Source: Fibrella rubiginis
GTDB taxonomy: Bacteria > Bacteroidota > Bacteroidia > Cytophagales > Spirosomataceae
Reading direction: 5' to 3'
DNA: 64,000 nucleotides
Assembly (NCBI RefSeq): GCF_017353185.1
Contig: NZ_JAFMYV010000003.1
Location: 248,001-312,000 of the forward strand
The first letter of the stretch is position 1. Every line of letters starts with the position of its first letter. Position numbers and translations under genes: made by a program. Shown here piece by piece: positions 42,505-52,026 of this stretch. The notes under the pieces are model-generated. The model was not told where the DNA came from and did no database searches. It saw nothing but the letters and a program-made list of their open reading frames with translations.

Positions 42505-43797
42505 ATGAAAACGATCCTCATCTTTCTCCTTTTCTCTACCCCCGTTTTCGCTCAGTCGTTTTATTACGATGCCGACGTAAAGGCAGCAAAAGCAACTGGT
42601 TATCAGCGCATTAATCTGTCGAGCGAAGTGGTGGGGCGACTGAATTACCGGCTGGGTGATCTGCGTTTGTACGACGGACAGCGGCACGAAATCCCCTATC
42701 TGCTGGTGCGTCAGACCGGGGCCGGTGGCACAGGCACAGCCTTTTTACCGTTTACAATTATTGAGAAAACAAGCGCGGCCCACGTAAGCACCCTGACAAT
42801 AAAACGACCCGACAAACGGCCCATCCGGGCTATGAGCCTGGTCATTGGCAACACCGACGTGCAGCAGTCGGCTTCGCTCAGTGGCAGCCCGGACGGTACC
42901 ACCTGGTATGCCCTCGACAACAACATCGTGCTGGGTGGCAGGAGCAGTGCCACCACAACCACCTACACCGAAACGATCTCGTTTCCGCTCACCGACTACC
43001 CTTACCTCCGGCTGCAACTAACTGACTCAACGTCAGCCGGACCGACAGCGTCCGTATCCACGGGGGTCGCATCCACAGTGGCAAAACCTATGGCTCCGCT
43101 TAATATTATTCGGGTGGGTAGCCATGAGCAAAGGCCTTCGTCGGCAGCGCAGTATACACCTATTGCCGGTTTGCGGTTCACCCAGCGCGACAGTAGCGAC
43201 CACCATACGTACCTGTTCATCGACCGTCCCGTTCCCGCCCGCATCGATCGGCTCAATATCCGGGTGAGCAGCCCCACGCTCTTTCGTCGGCGGGCCGAAT
43301 TTGGTCAGGTGTTTACGCAGACCGTTACCCACAGGCGGGGCCAGAAGCGAGTGGAACGGTCGTTCGAGCCGGAGGTGGGTTTCATACTTAGTTCAACCGG
43401 CGACACCACCTTGCTGCTACCGAGCGTACTCACCGAAAAACTCTGCATCCGCATTGCCAACGCCGACGACCCACCCCTGCACATCAGCGCGGTCAATGCT
43501 GACCAGATCACTACCTACCTCGTAGCTAAACTACTGGCCGACAGCACGTATACGCTCCGCTTTGGCGACAAAATCACGGCTCCGCCGGTATATGACCTGG
43601 CCTATTTCAAAGCTAAGATTCCACCCACGTTGCCGGTCGCTACGGTCGGGGCAGTTGTTGACCCCGATGCCCCTGGTGGCGGGCCTTTCCGGATGGTTCC
43701 GCCCTATGTGCTGTGGCTGGCTATGGGTGCACTATTACTGTGGCTGATTAGCATGAGCTACCAGATGTTGGGCAAAATGGGCGAGCATAAAGGATAG
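42505..43797 (+). CDS. DUF3999 domain protein
   Basis: The 430-aa product has a signal peptide (ILIFLLFSTPVFAQ), a large beta-rich periplasmic part (LGDLRLYDGQRHEIPYLLV near residue 50, typical of DUF3999) and one C-terminal membrane helix (YVLWLAMGALLLWLISMSY). It follows the DUF2339 gene by 43 nt and probably works with it. Function unknown. Confidence 0.75.
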   Translation: MKTILIFLLFSTPVFAQSFYYDADVKAAKATGYQRINLSSEVVGRLNYRLGDLRLYDGQRHEIPYLLVRQTGAGGTGTAFLPFTIIEKTSAAHVSTLTIKRPDKRPIRAMSLVIGNTDVQQSASLSGSPDGTTWYALDNNIVLGGRSSATTTTYTETISFPLTDYPYLRLQLTDSTSAGPTASVSTGVASTVAKPMAPLNIIRVGSHEQRPSSAAQYTPIAGLRFTQRDSSDHHTYLFIDRPVPARIDRLNIRVSSPTLFRRRAEFGQVFTQTVTHRRGQKRVERSFEPEVGFILSSTGDTTLLLPSVLTEKLCIRIANADDPPLHISAVNADQITTYLVAKLLADSTYTLRFGDKITAPPVYDLAYFKAKIPPTLPVATVGAVVDPDAPGGGPFRMVPPYVLWLAMGALLLWLISMSYQMLGKMGEHKG

Positions 43798-43860
43798 ATA
43801 GCGGCTTTTTGACACCATTTAAAGTGGGTATTTTGTTCTGCCTTACCAACCAATTATCCC

Positions 43861-45585
43861 ATGAACCTGAACATCGACGCCACCGCCAGGCAAACCTACG
43901 ACGCCATTGTGATTGGCTCCGGCATTTCGGGCGGTTGGGCGGCTAAAGAATTAACCCAGAAAGGCTTACGCACCCTTGTACTGGAGCGTGGCCGACCCAT
44001 CGAGCATATCGTCGATTACCCCACTACGATGCTGGCCCCGTGGGAAGTGCCCCACCGTGGCCGTTACCCCGATGCCAAAATCGAAGCCAACCCCATTCAG
44101 AGCAAAGTGGGGTATGCCTACAATGAGTTTACGGGCGATTTTTTCATTAAAGACGCCGACCACCCCTACGGGCAAACCAAACCCTTCGACTGGGTGCGGG
44201 GCTATCAGGTAGGGGGCAAGTCGATGATGTGGGCGCGCTGGACGCAACGCTGGGGTCCGCAGAATTTCACTGACCCCGCCCGCGACGGTGTGGGCATCGA
44301 CTGGCCCATCCGCTACGACGACATTGCCCCCTGGTATAGCTACGTGGAAAAGTTCGCGGGTATTTCGGGCAACAAAGACGGCATCCCCTCCCTGCCCGAC
44401 GGTGAATTTCTGCCTCCCTTTGATCTGATGTGCCTGGAAAAAGGGGTGAAGGAATCGTGGAAAAAGACCCATCCCGGTCGGCACCTGATTATCAGCCGTA
44501 CGGCCAACCTATCCAAAGCCATGCCGCAGCACACGGCGGTGGGCCGCGCCAACTGCCAGTCGCGCAACTGGTGCGGGCGGGGCTGTCCCTACGGCGCGGC
44601 GTTCAGCAGCAACTCGGCCACGCTACCCGCTGCTGCCGCCACCGGCAAGCTCACCGTCCGGCCATTTTCGGTGGTGCATTCCATCATTTATGACGAAACG
44701 AAAGGAAGAGCTACGGGCGTCCGCGTGATCGACACGAACACCAAGGCGATGACCGAGTTCTATGCCCGGATCATCTTTGTTAACGCCGCCACGCTCAATA
44801 CGGCCCTGATCCTGATGAACTCAACGTCGACGCGATTCCCCAACGGGCTGGGCAACGACAGCGGGCAGTTGGGCCACAACCTCATGGACCACAACTACCG
44901 GGGCAGGGCCTATGGGGTGTATGAGGGCAATAAATACGACAACGAATACTACTATGGCCGCCGCCCCACGGGCGTATATGTGCCGCGTTTCCGCAACCTG
45001 GGGGGCGACAAGCAAACCGATTTCATCCGGGGTTATGCCTATTCGGGCAGCGCCGGGCGCGAAGGCTGGGGTCGGGGCAGTGGCATGGACGGTTTCGGGG
45101 CCGATTTCAAAAATGAGCTTACCAGGCCCGGCCGCTGGACGTTTGGCCTCACGGCGATGGGCGAAATGCTGCCGCGCTACGAAAACCACGTTAGCCTAAA
45201 CCACGACAAAAAAGATGGGTGGGGTATGCCCACGCTGGACATTGACTGTAGCTGGGGCGACAACGAAGACAAGATGACCAAAGACGCCGTGGAGCAGGCT
45301 CAGCAAATGCTGGAAGCGGCGGGCCTGACTGTTTTAGGGGCTTCAGACAACCATCAGGCACCGGGCCTGGCTATCCACGAAATGGGTACCGCCCGCATGG
45401 GCCGCGACCCAAAAACGTCGGTGTTGAACAAGTGGAATCAGATGCACGCCGTGAAAAACGTGTTCGTCACCGACGGCGCGAGCATGGCCTCTTCCGCCTG
45501 CCAAAACCCGTCGCTCACCTACATGGCCCTCACCGCCCGCGCCGCCGACTACGCCGTCAAGGCGATGCGAAGAAGAGAAATTTGA
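43861..45585 (+). CDS. GMC-family FAD-dependent oxidoreductase
   Basis: The 574-aa enzyme starts with the FAD-binding Rossmann motif IVIGSGISGGWAAKEL (G19, G21, G24). GYQVGGKSMMWARWTQRW binds FAD, CGRGCPYGAAF is a cysteine-bearing segment, and HEMGTARMGRDP plus the end block DGASMASSACQNPSLTYMAL are the C-terminal GMC signature. It resembles the large subunit of gluconate 2-dehydrogenase-type enzymes, oxidising an alcohol or sugar. No small subunit or cytochrome partner is adjacent and no signal peptide is visible. Confidence 0.85.
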   Translation: MNLNIDATARQTYDAIVIGSGISGGWAAKELTQKGLRTLVLERGRPIEHIVDYPTTMLAPWEVPHRGRYPDAKIEANPIQSKVGYAYNEFTGDFFIKDADHPYGQTKPFDWVRGYQVGGKSMMWARWTQRWGPQNFTDPARDGVGIDWPIRYDDIAPWYSYVEKFAGISGNKDGIPSLPDGEFLPPFDLMCLEKGVKESWKKTHPGRHLIISRTANLSKAMPQHTAVGRANCQSRNWCGRGCPYGAAFSSNSATLPAAAATGKLTVRPFSVVHSIIYDETKGRATGVRVIDTNTKAMTEFYARIIFVNAATLNTALILMNSTSTRFPNGLGNDSGQLGHNLMDHNYRGRAYGVYEGNKYDNEYYYGRRPTGVYVPRFRNLGGDKQTDFIRGYAYSGSAGREGWGRGSGMDGFGADFKNELTRPGRWTFGLTAMGEMLPRYENHVSLNHDKKDGWGMPTLDIDCSWGDNEDKMTKDAVEQAQQMLEAAGLTVLGASDNHQAPGLAIHEMGTARMGRDPKTSVLNKWNQMHAVKNVFVTDGASMASSACQNPSLTYMALTARAADYAVKAMRRREI

Positions 45586-45696
45586 TTTACGAATTACGAC
45601 TTACGATGTACGATTTGTTGCTGACGCGTCAGCCTGCACTGGCGTAAGCTGACGCGTCAGCAAAAATCGTACATCGTAAGTCGTAATTCGTAAATC
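45584..45696. repeat. large inverted repeat, about 50-nt arms
   Basis: Arms 45584-45633 and 45648-45696 match except for a one-base gap and one change. Each arm consists of TTACGA-like words plus the palindrome GCTGACGCGTCAGC. The left arm begins inside the stop codon of the GMC gene and the right arm ends at the stop of the methyltransferase gene, so it fills the whole convergent gap. Confidence 0.9.
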
Positions 45697-46462
45697 ACTT
45701 CTCTCCTGTGTAAAAGAAATCCAAACTCCCGGCCGGGTCTTGGCTGATGAAGTAGTCGGTTACGTCGATTTGGGCGGCGAGACTGTCCTGGTTGAGCAGG
45801 CGGTTGCGGTTCATCCGGTTCATCAGGTCGTAGGGCAGTTGCAGCAGGCGGCGGGGCAGGCGGTGTTGCAGATCGAGGAAGTCCCAGCGGGTGAATTTGG
45901 CCACCGACGCCTTGTTTTGGGCGTAGTAGGTCATCACTTTTTCGTTGCCGTGTACCCCCTGTGTCTCCACGGTCGGGAAGTAGGTACCCATCAGGTTTTT
46001 GAGTTCGTCGGCCACGTATTCGCGCACGTGCCAGGGGTTGCGACTGAGCGAAAACGTCTTGTTGACGGTGGTTAGCAGCAGCTTACCGCCCGGTTTGAGC
46101 ACCCGGTAGCATTCCTTCACAAACAGGTCGTCGTTCTCGATGTGCTCGATCACCTGAAACGTCACGATATAGTCGAACGTGTTGTCGGGCAGGGTACTCA
46201 GCGGCGGAATATTGGCCTGGATGAATTTGGCCTTGGGGTAGGCTTTGCCGAGGGCGTTGATGAGGTCGGCGTTTTTGTCGATGCCCGTGTAGTGGTCGGC
46301 GGCTTCGGTGAGCAGGTGCAGCCCCCGACCCCATCCGCAGCCAATTTCGAGCACATTGCCCCCCACCCGTTTGGCCGCTTCGGTATACGGAAACAGCAGC
46401 CGCTGATGAACGGGATTGTCCGACGCAATGTCGGCGGAGGTGATCTCGGTGGTCTTGTACAT
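45695..46462 (-). CDS. class I SAM-dependent methyltransferase
   Basis: ATG 46462 gives 255 aa; the longer frame upstream crosses the inverted repeat and the antisense of ygiQ and was rejected. GNVLEIGCGWGRGLHLL is motif I (SAM binding), YTGIDKNADLI motif II, FDYIVTFQVIEHIENDDLF motif IV and VLKPGGKLLLTTVN motif V: a small-molecule or lipid-type methyltransferase of the UbiE/Methyltransf_11 group. The substrate is unknown. It shares a mirrored upstream region with the divergent ygiQ. Confidence 0.8.
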   Translation of the reverse strand: MYKTTEITSADIASDNPVHQRLLFPYTEAAKRVGGNVLEIGCGWGRGLHLLTEAADHYTGIDKNADLINALGKAYPKAKFIQANIPPLSTLPDNTFDYIVTFQVIEHIENDDLFVKECYRVLKPGGKLLLTTVNKTFSLSRNPWHVREYVADELKNLMGTYFPTVETQGVHGNEKVMTYYAQNKASVAKFTRWDFLDLQHRLPRRLLQLPYDLMNRMNRNRLLNQDSLAAQIDVTDYFISQDPAGSLDFFYTGEK

Positions 46463-46469
46463 AATAACG

Positions 46470-46602
46470 CAAAAATAACAGGTGTGGGCCACAGAGTTAC
46501 ACGGAGGTGGCACGGAGTTGCACAGAGTTTTGTTAGACCATAGCCTCTGTGCAACTCCGTGCCACCTCCGTGTAACTCTGTGGCCCACACCTGTTATTTT
46601 TG
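46470..46602. repeat. perfect inverted repeat with 58-nt arms filling a divergent promoter region
   Basis: The arms 46470-46527 and 46545-46602 are exact reverse complements around a 17-nt loop. Only 7 nt separate the left arm from the methyltransferase ATG, and 4 nt the right arm from the ygiQ ATG. Each outer end reads TATTTTTG toward its gene, a TAnnTTTG -7 element. Confidence 0.95.
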
Positions 46603-46606
46603 TACT

Positions 46607-48514
46607 ATGATTACAATTCGCGAACGGCCCATTACTCATTGGTTGCCCATTACGAAGAAAGAGGTCGAACAGCGGGGCTGGGACGATGTAGACGTGATCC
46701 TGGTTTCGGGCGATGCCTACGTAGACCACCCCTCGTTTGGCACCGCCGTCATTGGGCGTATCATTGAGAGTGAGGGCTTTCGGGTGGCCATCATCCCGCA
46801 GCCCAACTGGCGCGACGACCTTCGCGATTTCAAGAAGTTTGGCCGTCCGAAGTATTTCTTCGGCGTTACGGCCGGCTGCATGGACTCGATGGTGAACCAC
46901 TATACGGCCAACAAACGCCTGCGGTCCAACGACTCCTACACGCCCGGTGGGGAGGCGGGTTTCCGGCCCGACTATGCCACCACGGTCTATACCAAAATCC
47001 TCAAAGACATCTACCCCGACGTGCCCGTGCTCATCGGCGGTATTGAAGCCTCGCTCCGGCGCGTCACGCATTACGACTACTGGCAGGACCGCCTGATGCC
47101 CACGATCCTGGAAGATTCCGGGGCCGACCTACTCGTGTATGGCATGGGCGAACAACCCCTGCGCGAGATTCTGCGGCTGGTGAAAAGCGGCGTGCCCCTG
47201 AACGAAATCCGCGACGTGAATCAGATCGCATACATGGACAATGTGCCATCGGTGCCGGAGCATGAAACCTGGAGCACGGTGGCCCTGGCGAGTCATGAGG
47301 TGTGTTTGCAGGACAAAATCAGGTACGCGGCCAACTTCAAAATCGTCGAAGTAGAGTCGAATAAGTGGCAGGCGAACCGGATTGTGCAGCCCGTGGGCAA
47401 GCGGACGCTGGTGATTAACCCGCCGTTTAAGACCATGGACGAAGCCGAAATGGACCGGTCGTTCGATCTGCCCTACACGCGCCTCCCCCACCCCAAATAC
47501 AAAAATCGCGGGCCTATTCCGGCCTACGACATGATCAAGTTTTCGGTCAATATGCACCGGGGCTGTTTCGGCGGTTGCAGCTTTTGCACCATCTCGGCGC
47601 ACCAGGGCAAGTTCGTGGCGTCACGCTCCGAAGAGTCGATCATGAAGGAGGTCGACGAGATCGCGAAACACCCCGAATTCAAGGGGTACATTTCTGACCT
47701 TGGCGGCCCCTCGGCTAATATGTACCGGATGAAGGGCAAGGACGAATCCATCTGCGCGCGTTGCCAGGCCCCAAGCTGCATCAACCCCGTCATCTGCTCG
47801 AACCTTGATACGTCGCACAAGCCGCTGACGAACATTTACCAGAAAGTAGATGCCCACCCCGACATCAAAAAAGCCTTTGTCGGCTCCGGCGTTCGGTACG
47901 ATTTGCTGGTCGATGATTTCAACAAAAACAACGCCGACGGCAACCATGATGAGTACATGGAGCAACTGGTGACGCGCCACGTGTCGGGTCGGCTGAAGGT
48001 GGCTCCTGAACACACATCAGACGCCACGCTGAAGGTGATGCGGAAGCCGTCGTTCAAGTACTTCAGGAAGTTTAAGGAGAAATACGATCAGATTCAGGAC
48101 AAGCACAACCTCAATCAGCCCCTGATTCCGTACTTCATTAGTTCGCATCCCGGTTGCGAAGAGCAGGATATGGCCAACCTCGCCGCCGAGACCAAAGACC
48201 TGGGCTTCCGGCTGGAGCAGGTGCAGGATTTCACGCCCACGCCCATGACTGTAGCCGAGGTGATCTACTACACGGGTGTGCACCCCTACACGCTGCAACC
48301 GGTGTATACGGCCAAGACGAAAGAGGAAAAGCAGAACCAGAACAATTACTTTTTTTGGTACAAACCGGAGTTCAAACGCTGGATCAAAAACCGCCTTACC
48401 CGCCTCAACCGCAACGACTTAGCCAAACGCCTGGTAGGTGACTACCAACCCAACTATGCGCAGGAGAATTTGACGGCGAAGGTCAGAAAAGGTGGGGGAA
48501 AGTATCGGAAGTAG
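46607..48514 (+). CDS. ygiQ: YgiQ-family radical SAM protein
   Basis: ATG 46607 gives 635 aa. ITHWLPITKKEVEQRGWDDV is the conserved N-terminal domain; the radical SAM cluster site is RGCFGGCSFCTISAHQGKF (CxxxCxxC), and TPTPMTVAEVIYYTGVHPY is the conserved late segment. The family's substrate is not known. Length and order fit full-length YgiQ. It starts just outside the inverted repeat, so its mRNA may be almost leaderless. Confidence 0.9.
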   Translation: MITIRERPITHWLPITKKEVEQRGWDDVDVILVSGDAYVDHPSFGTAVIGRIIESEGFRVAIIPQPNWRDDLRDFKKFGRPKYFFGVTAGCMDSMVNHYTANKRLRSNDSYTPGGEAGFRPDYATTVYTKILKDIYPDVPVLIGGIEASLRRVTHYDYWQDRLMPTILEDSGADLLVYGMGEQPLREILRLVKSGVPLNEIRDVNQIAYMDNVPSVPEHETWSTVALASHEVCLQDKIRYAANFKIVEVESNKWQANRIVQPVGKRTLVINPPFKTMDEAEMDRSFDLPYTRLPHPKYKNRGPIPAYDMIKFSVNMHRGCFGGCSFCTISAHQGKFVASRSEESIMKEVDEIAKHPEFKGYISDLGGPSANMYRMKGKDESICARCQAPSCINPVICSNLDTSHKPLTNIYQKVDAHPDIKKAFVGSGVRYDLLVDDFNKNNADGNHDEYMEQLVTRHVSGRLKVAPEHTSDATLKVMRKPSFKYFRKFKEKYDQIQDKHNLNQPLIPYFISSHPGCEEQDMANLAAETKDLGFRLEQVQDFTPTPMTVAEVIYYTGVHPYTLQPVYTAKTKEEKQNQNNYFFWYKPEFKRWIKNRLTRLNRNDLAKRLVGDYQPNYAQENLTAKVRKGGGKYRK

Positions 48515-48531
48515 GAGATTGGAGTGGAGTG

Positions 48532-48639
48532 GCAAAGGCCTAGCGGGCCGCAACCTCGGTAGAAAATAGAGGGGTATAGTTGATTAAGCCCCTGACAACG
48601 TCTATTTTCTACCGAGGTTGCGGCCCGCTGGGCCTTTGC
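48532..48639. repeat. inverted repeat with 39-nt arms
   Basis: Arms 48532-48570 and 48601-48639 match with one mismatch, around a 30-nt loop (left arm begins GCAAAGGCC, ends GTAGAAAATAGA). It lies 17 nt after the ygiQ stop and could terminate or stabilise its mRNA. Confidence 0.9.
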
Positions 48640-48794
48640 TATCTATTACACTGGCTCAATTTGGTACGCAGTGCGTTCCGAATGCGTGTAATTTTAGCCA
48701 CTACTTGGCTTGCTAAGCGTATTGTCTTGCGGGCTAAACCAAACAAGGGCGGTTATTCGTTTATAGATCACTGACTTGTCCATCAACTGATTTC
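48640..48794. other. promoter region of the GWxTD gene
   Basis: No gene is present. It probably holds the promoter; no clear -7 element was found. Confidence 0.3.
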
Positions 48795-50186
48795 ATGCGT
48801 CACTCCTACATACTCCTGCTACTGGCTTTGCTGGCCGCCTGTGCGCCGTCGAAGCCGCAGTTTCCCATGCCCACGGCCCGCGACCGTGTGGAAGCACCCA
48901 GCACGGCGGCGCGGCAAAGTGATGTGCGGCAGGCTGAACCCCGTCCCTCGTCGCGAGCTAACACCCGCTCAGCACCGGCGCCATCTACGCCCATGAGCAG
49001 TGCGCCCACCACGTCTGAACCAGTGCCCAGTGAGTGGGTTGTTACGGCGATTAAAGGCAAGTTTCTGGCTATCGACACCACGGGCGTTCGGGTGTTTTTG
49101 ATCGTGAGGACCAACCAGCCCAACAATCAGCCCATGTCAGTGGCGACGTTTCAGGAGCGGTTTATTGTCAACTACGTCATGTACCCCGATTATAACAACC
49201 GCGAACGACTGGGTTACGGAAACGTACCCATTACGCCTGAATCGATGGTGCGGGAGGGAGACCACCTGCGGTTGACGTTCACGATCAACCGGCCCAAAAA
49301 TGCAACTAACGCCATCTTGCTGACCGAAATTTCGGAGTCGGCGACGGGCAAAAAAGCCCTTAATGACCTGCCGCTGCGGTTTAAGCCTGCTAAATTGTCG
49401 GATCAGTTTGCCGTTTACGATGGGGCCGGGCAACAACCCCTGTTGCGTAACTTTGCCCAGACGCAGGACACCATCATGATCCGCGACGTGAACCGCACAC
49501 CGCAGACGCTGACCGTTTTCCGCTACAAACACGAGTTCGACCCGGCCTTGCCGCCCATGAGTTCGTCGCAGCGGCCCGCCCCGCGTACGCTGGAAGTGGA
49601 CACCACGATGACTGTGCGCACCAACGAACCCATTCGGCTACCCGGCGAAGGCCTGTATTATTTTGTGGCCGACACCAACGACGTGGCGGGCATTGGCCTG
49701 GTGGTGACAGACGCCCGTTTCCCACGTATGACCCGGCCCGAACGCCTCATCCGGCCGCTGTTATACATGAGTACGGGCACCGAAATGGCCGAACTGAACA
49801 GTTCAAAAGAAGTAAAAAAAGCCCTGGACCGATATTGGCTGTCGCTGATGTCGGGGAGTGAAGATGTGGCAAAAAAAGCCATCCGGGCCTATTATGGCCG
49901 GGTTGAAGAAGCCAACCAGTTGTTTACCACCTATAAAGAAGGCTGGAAAACCGATAAGGGGATGATCTATATCATTCTGGGTGCCCCCGACCGGGTGCAG
50001 CGCAGCCGAGACCGCGAAGTATGGGTCTACAACCGCCGCAATAACCAGTCGGAAGTGAATTTTACCTTTAATAGAAAGCAAAATCAATTTGTCGATGACC
50101 ATTACGAGCTGGTACGTTACGAAGAATACCGCCCCGTATGGTTTCCGATTGTCGAAGCATGGAGAACCGGCGCAATACGCGATTAA
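48795..50186 (+). CDS. GWxTD domain lipoprotein
   Basis: The 463-aa product has a lipoprotein signal (SYILLLLALLAACAPS). A Pro/Ser/Thr-rich linker (20-80) leads to a beta-rich middle domain. The C-terminal helical domain carries the name-giving motif in KEGWKTDKGMIYIILGAPD (about residues 376-394), followed by REVWVYNRRNN. GWxTD proteins are common surface lipoproteins of Bacteroidota with unknown role. Its 3' end overlaps the rRNA methylase start by 28 nt, so the two are coupled. Confidence 0.85.
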   Translation: MRHSYILLLLALLAACAPSKPQFPMPTARDRVEAPSTAARQSDVRQAEPRPSSRANTRSAPAPSTPMSSAPTTSEPVPSEWVVTAIKGKFLAIDTTGVRVFLIVRTNQPNNQPMSVATFQERFIVNYVMYPDYNNRERLGYGNVPITPESMVREGDHLRLTFTINRPKNATNAILLTEISESATGKKALNDLPLRFKPAKLSDQFAVYDGAGQQPLLRNFAQTQDTIMIRDVNRTPQTLTVFRYKHEFDPALPPMSSSQRPAPRTLEVDTTMTVRTNEPIRLPGEGLYYFVADTNDVAGIGLVVTDARFPRMTRPERLIRPLLYMSTGTEMAELNSSKEVKKALDRYWLSLMSGSEDVAKKAIRAYYGRVEEANQLFTTYKEGWKTDKGMIYIILGAPDRVQRSRDREVWVYNRRNNQSEVNFTFNRKQNQFVDDHYELVRYEEYRPVWFPIVEAWRTGAIRD

Positions 50187-51313
50187 ATAAACCCACCACC
50201 CGTCCCGATGATTCGTCGTCGGACGAAGCTGACGCCCGCCGTCCCCGCGATTTTACCCGGTCAGAAGCCGACCAACCCGATGCCGATCGAAGCGGGTTAC
50301 CCGTAGGTCGGTCACGCCCGTCGGTTCGCCAGGAAGCTGATGAACCGCGCCCCCGCCCTGAGGCGGATGATGCTGCCCGCCCCGAACGCCGCCCATACAA
50401 TAACGACCGGCCCAAACGCCCACAGTCGGGTAGCGACCGGCGCGATCAGCCCCGGTCAGGCGGTTATTCGTCAGACAGGCCCGGGCCTAAAAAACCATAC
50501 AACGCCCGCCCCGGTCAGGATCGCAATGACAGGCCTAAGAGGGAGTATCATCCGAAAGACGAAAACAGTACCGGGCCTTCGTCGGAAGAGATGGTGTATG
50601 GGATACAGTCGGTGATTGAGACGCTAAAGTCTGATCAGCAGATCGACAAACTGTACATGGAGATTGGGCTGAGTAACCCCGACATTCAAAATCTGGCGTT
50701 TCAGAACCGCGTCACGATTCAGCGGGTGCCCGTAGATAAACTCAACCGGCTAACGCGCAAGAATCACCAGGGTGTGGTCTGCTTAGTGGCCGCCGTGACC
50801 TACGTCAAGCTCTCGAACGTGATGGCCGACGTGCACGAGCGTGGCGAAACGCCGTTCCTGCTCCTGCTCGACCGCATTACCGACGTGCGCAACTTCGGAG
50901 CCATTGCCCGAACTGCCGAATGCGCTGGCGTTCAGTGTATTGTTATTCCCGGAAAAGGGTCGGCGGCTATCAACTCCGACGCCATGAAAACGTCGTCGGG
51001 CGCGCTGAACCACATTTCAGTCTGCCGCGAATTCGACCTGGTTGATACCATTGCGTTTCTCCAAAAGTCGGGTGTGCAGGTGGTAGCCTGTACCGAAAAA
51101 TCGCACCGCGATCTGTACACGCTCAACAACGACCTCACGGGTCCGTTGGCCATCGTGATGGGGTCGGAAGAAGACGGCATTTCGCCCGAAATCCTCCGCG
51201 CCGTCGACGGCCACATCAAGATTCCCCTGCTGGGCACCGTCGGCTCCCTCAACGTCTCCGTCGCCACTGGGGTAATGCTTTATGAAGTAGTGCGGCAACG
51301 GAGTGTAAACTGA
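50159..51313 (+). CDS. rlmB: 23S rRNA 2'-O-ribose methyltransferase (RlmB-like, SpoU family)
   Basis: The 384-aa enzyme begins with a long Arg/Asp/Pro-rich, disordered stretch (1-135), unusual for RlmB and seen in other Bacteroidota. Then come the substrate-binding domain (EMVYGIQSVIETLKSDQQID) and the SPOUT domain: LDRITDVRNFGAIARTAECA (motif 1), IVMGSEEDGISPEIL (motif 2) and GSLNVSVATGVMLYEVVRQR (motif 3, knot). It methylates the 2'-OH of a guanosine in 23S rRNA (G2251 in E. coli). The start inside the previous gene suggests coupling. Confidence 0.85.
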   Translation: MENRRNTRLNKPTTRPDDSSSDEADARRPRDFTRSEADQPDADRSGLPVGRSRPSVRQEADEPRPRPEADDAARPERRPYNNDRPKRPQSGSDRRDQPRSGGYSSDRPGPKKPYNARPGQDRNDRPKREYHPKDENSTGPSSEEMVYGIQSVIETLKSDQQIDKLYMEIGLSNPDIQNLAFQNRVTIQRVPVDKLNRLTRKNHQGVVCLVAAVTYVKLSNVMADVHERGETPFLLLLDRITDVRNFGAIARTAECAGVQCIVIPGKGSAAINSDAMKTSSGALNHISVCREFDLVDTIAFLQKSGVQVVACTEKSHRDLYTLNNDLTGPLAIVMGSEEDGISPEILRAVDGHIKIPLLGTVGSLNVSVATGVMLYEVVRQRSVN

Positions 51314-51431
51314 TTTACGATGTACGAATGACGAATTACGATTTTTGCTGACGCGTCAGCTTACGCCAGTGCAGGCTGACGCGTCAGCAATAAATCGTAA
51401 TTCGTCATTCGTACATCGTAAATCAGTTTAC
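51305..51431. repeat. inverted repeat reaching into both flanking stop codons
   Basis: Arms 51305-51360 and 51375-51431 match with a one-base gap. They start GTAAACTGATTTACGATG and end GCTGACGCGTCAGC. The outer nine bases GTAAACTGA include the last codons and stop of rlmB on one side, and the stop of the cytochrome gene on the other. The core is the same as at 45584-45696 but with the loop inverted. Confidence 0.9.
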
Positions 51432-51817
51432 GCTTTCTTCCCTTTCTTAGAGCTACCTTTCTTGGCTCCGCCTTTGGCTGGGCCGGCGGTGCCGTCGAGG
51501 GTGTTGATCCAGGAGGCTAGCTTGGTAGCGTCTTCTTTGGGCACCTGCTTCATAGGGGCCATAGCAATGTAGCCCGGCCAGTTGGATGGCTTGGGGTTAT
51601 AGATCAATTCGACAATCTGAGCGTCGGTGTAGTTTCGCTTAGCAACGTCCTTGTAAGCTGGGCCAACCAACTTGACGTCTACCCGATGGCAGGCAATACA
51701 GGTGTATTTTGTCATCAGGGCTTTCATGTCGTCAGGAATGTTGTCCTGCGCCTGTGCCGTAAACGATGCCGTGGCCAAACTGGCAGTGGCGAGAAGGAAG
51801 CCTAACGTTTTTTTCAT
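51428..51817 (-). CDS. class I c-type cytochrome
   Basis: ATG 51817 gives 129 aa with a signal peptide (TLGFLLATASLATASFTAQA). The heme site is KYTCIACHRVDVKLVGPAY (CxxCH), and MAPMKQVPKEDATKLASWI supplies the distal methionine. A Lys/Gly-rich tail follows. It resembles the small periplasmic c552-type electron carriers. No operon partner lies nearby; it could serve the diheme enzyme at 53368, but this is inference. Confidence 0.8.
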   Translation of the reverse strand: MKKTLGFLLATASLATASFTAQAQDNIPDDMKALMTKYTCIACHRVDVKLVGPAYKDVAKRNYTDAQIVELIYNPKPSNWPGYIAMAPMKQVPKEDATKLASWINTLDGTAGPAKGGAKKGSSKKGKKA

Positions 51818-52026
51818 CAGAAACGATTGATTGGCAAATGGGTTAAACAAGCAATTGGTTGTAGAAAACGAATGGACTGTAAAGGTAGGGCAGGCGGCGC
51901 AATCACTACTTATTGGTGAGCCTACTCTCTTCAAACGTTAATATGACCCATTTTTACCCAAAAGGTTTAGTGAACGCCTAAAATCTGATCGTTGAACTCA
52001 GGCTGGTACCGTCCCGTTTCTCCGAC

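Noticed and set aside
46463..47071. 458-aa reading of the methyltransferase from 47071
   Set aside because: The extension runs through the inverted repeat and is antisense to ygiQ; the methyltransferase domain starts properly at 46462.
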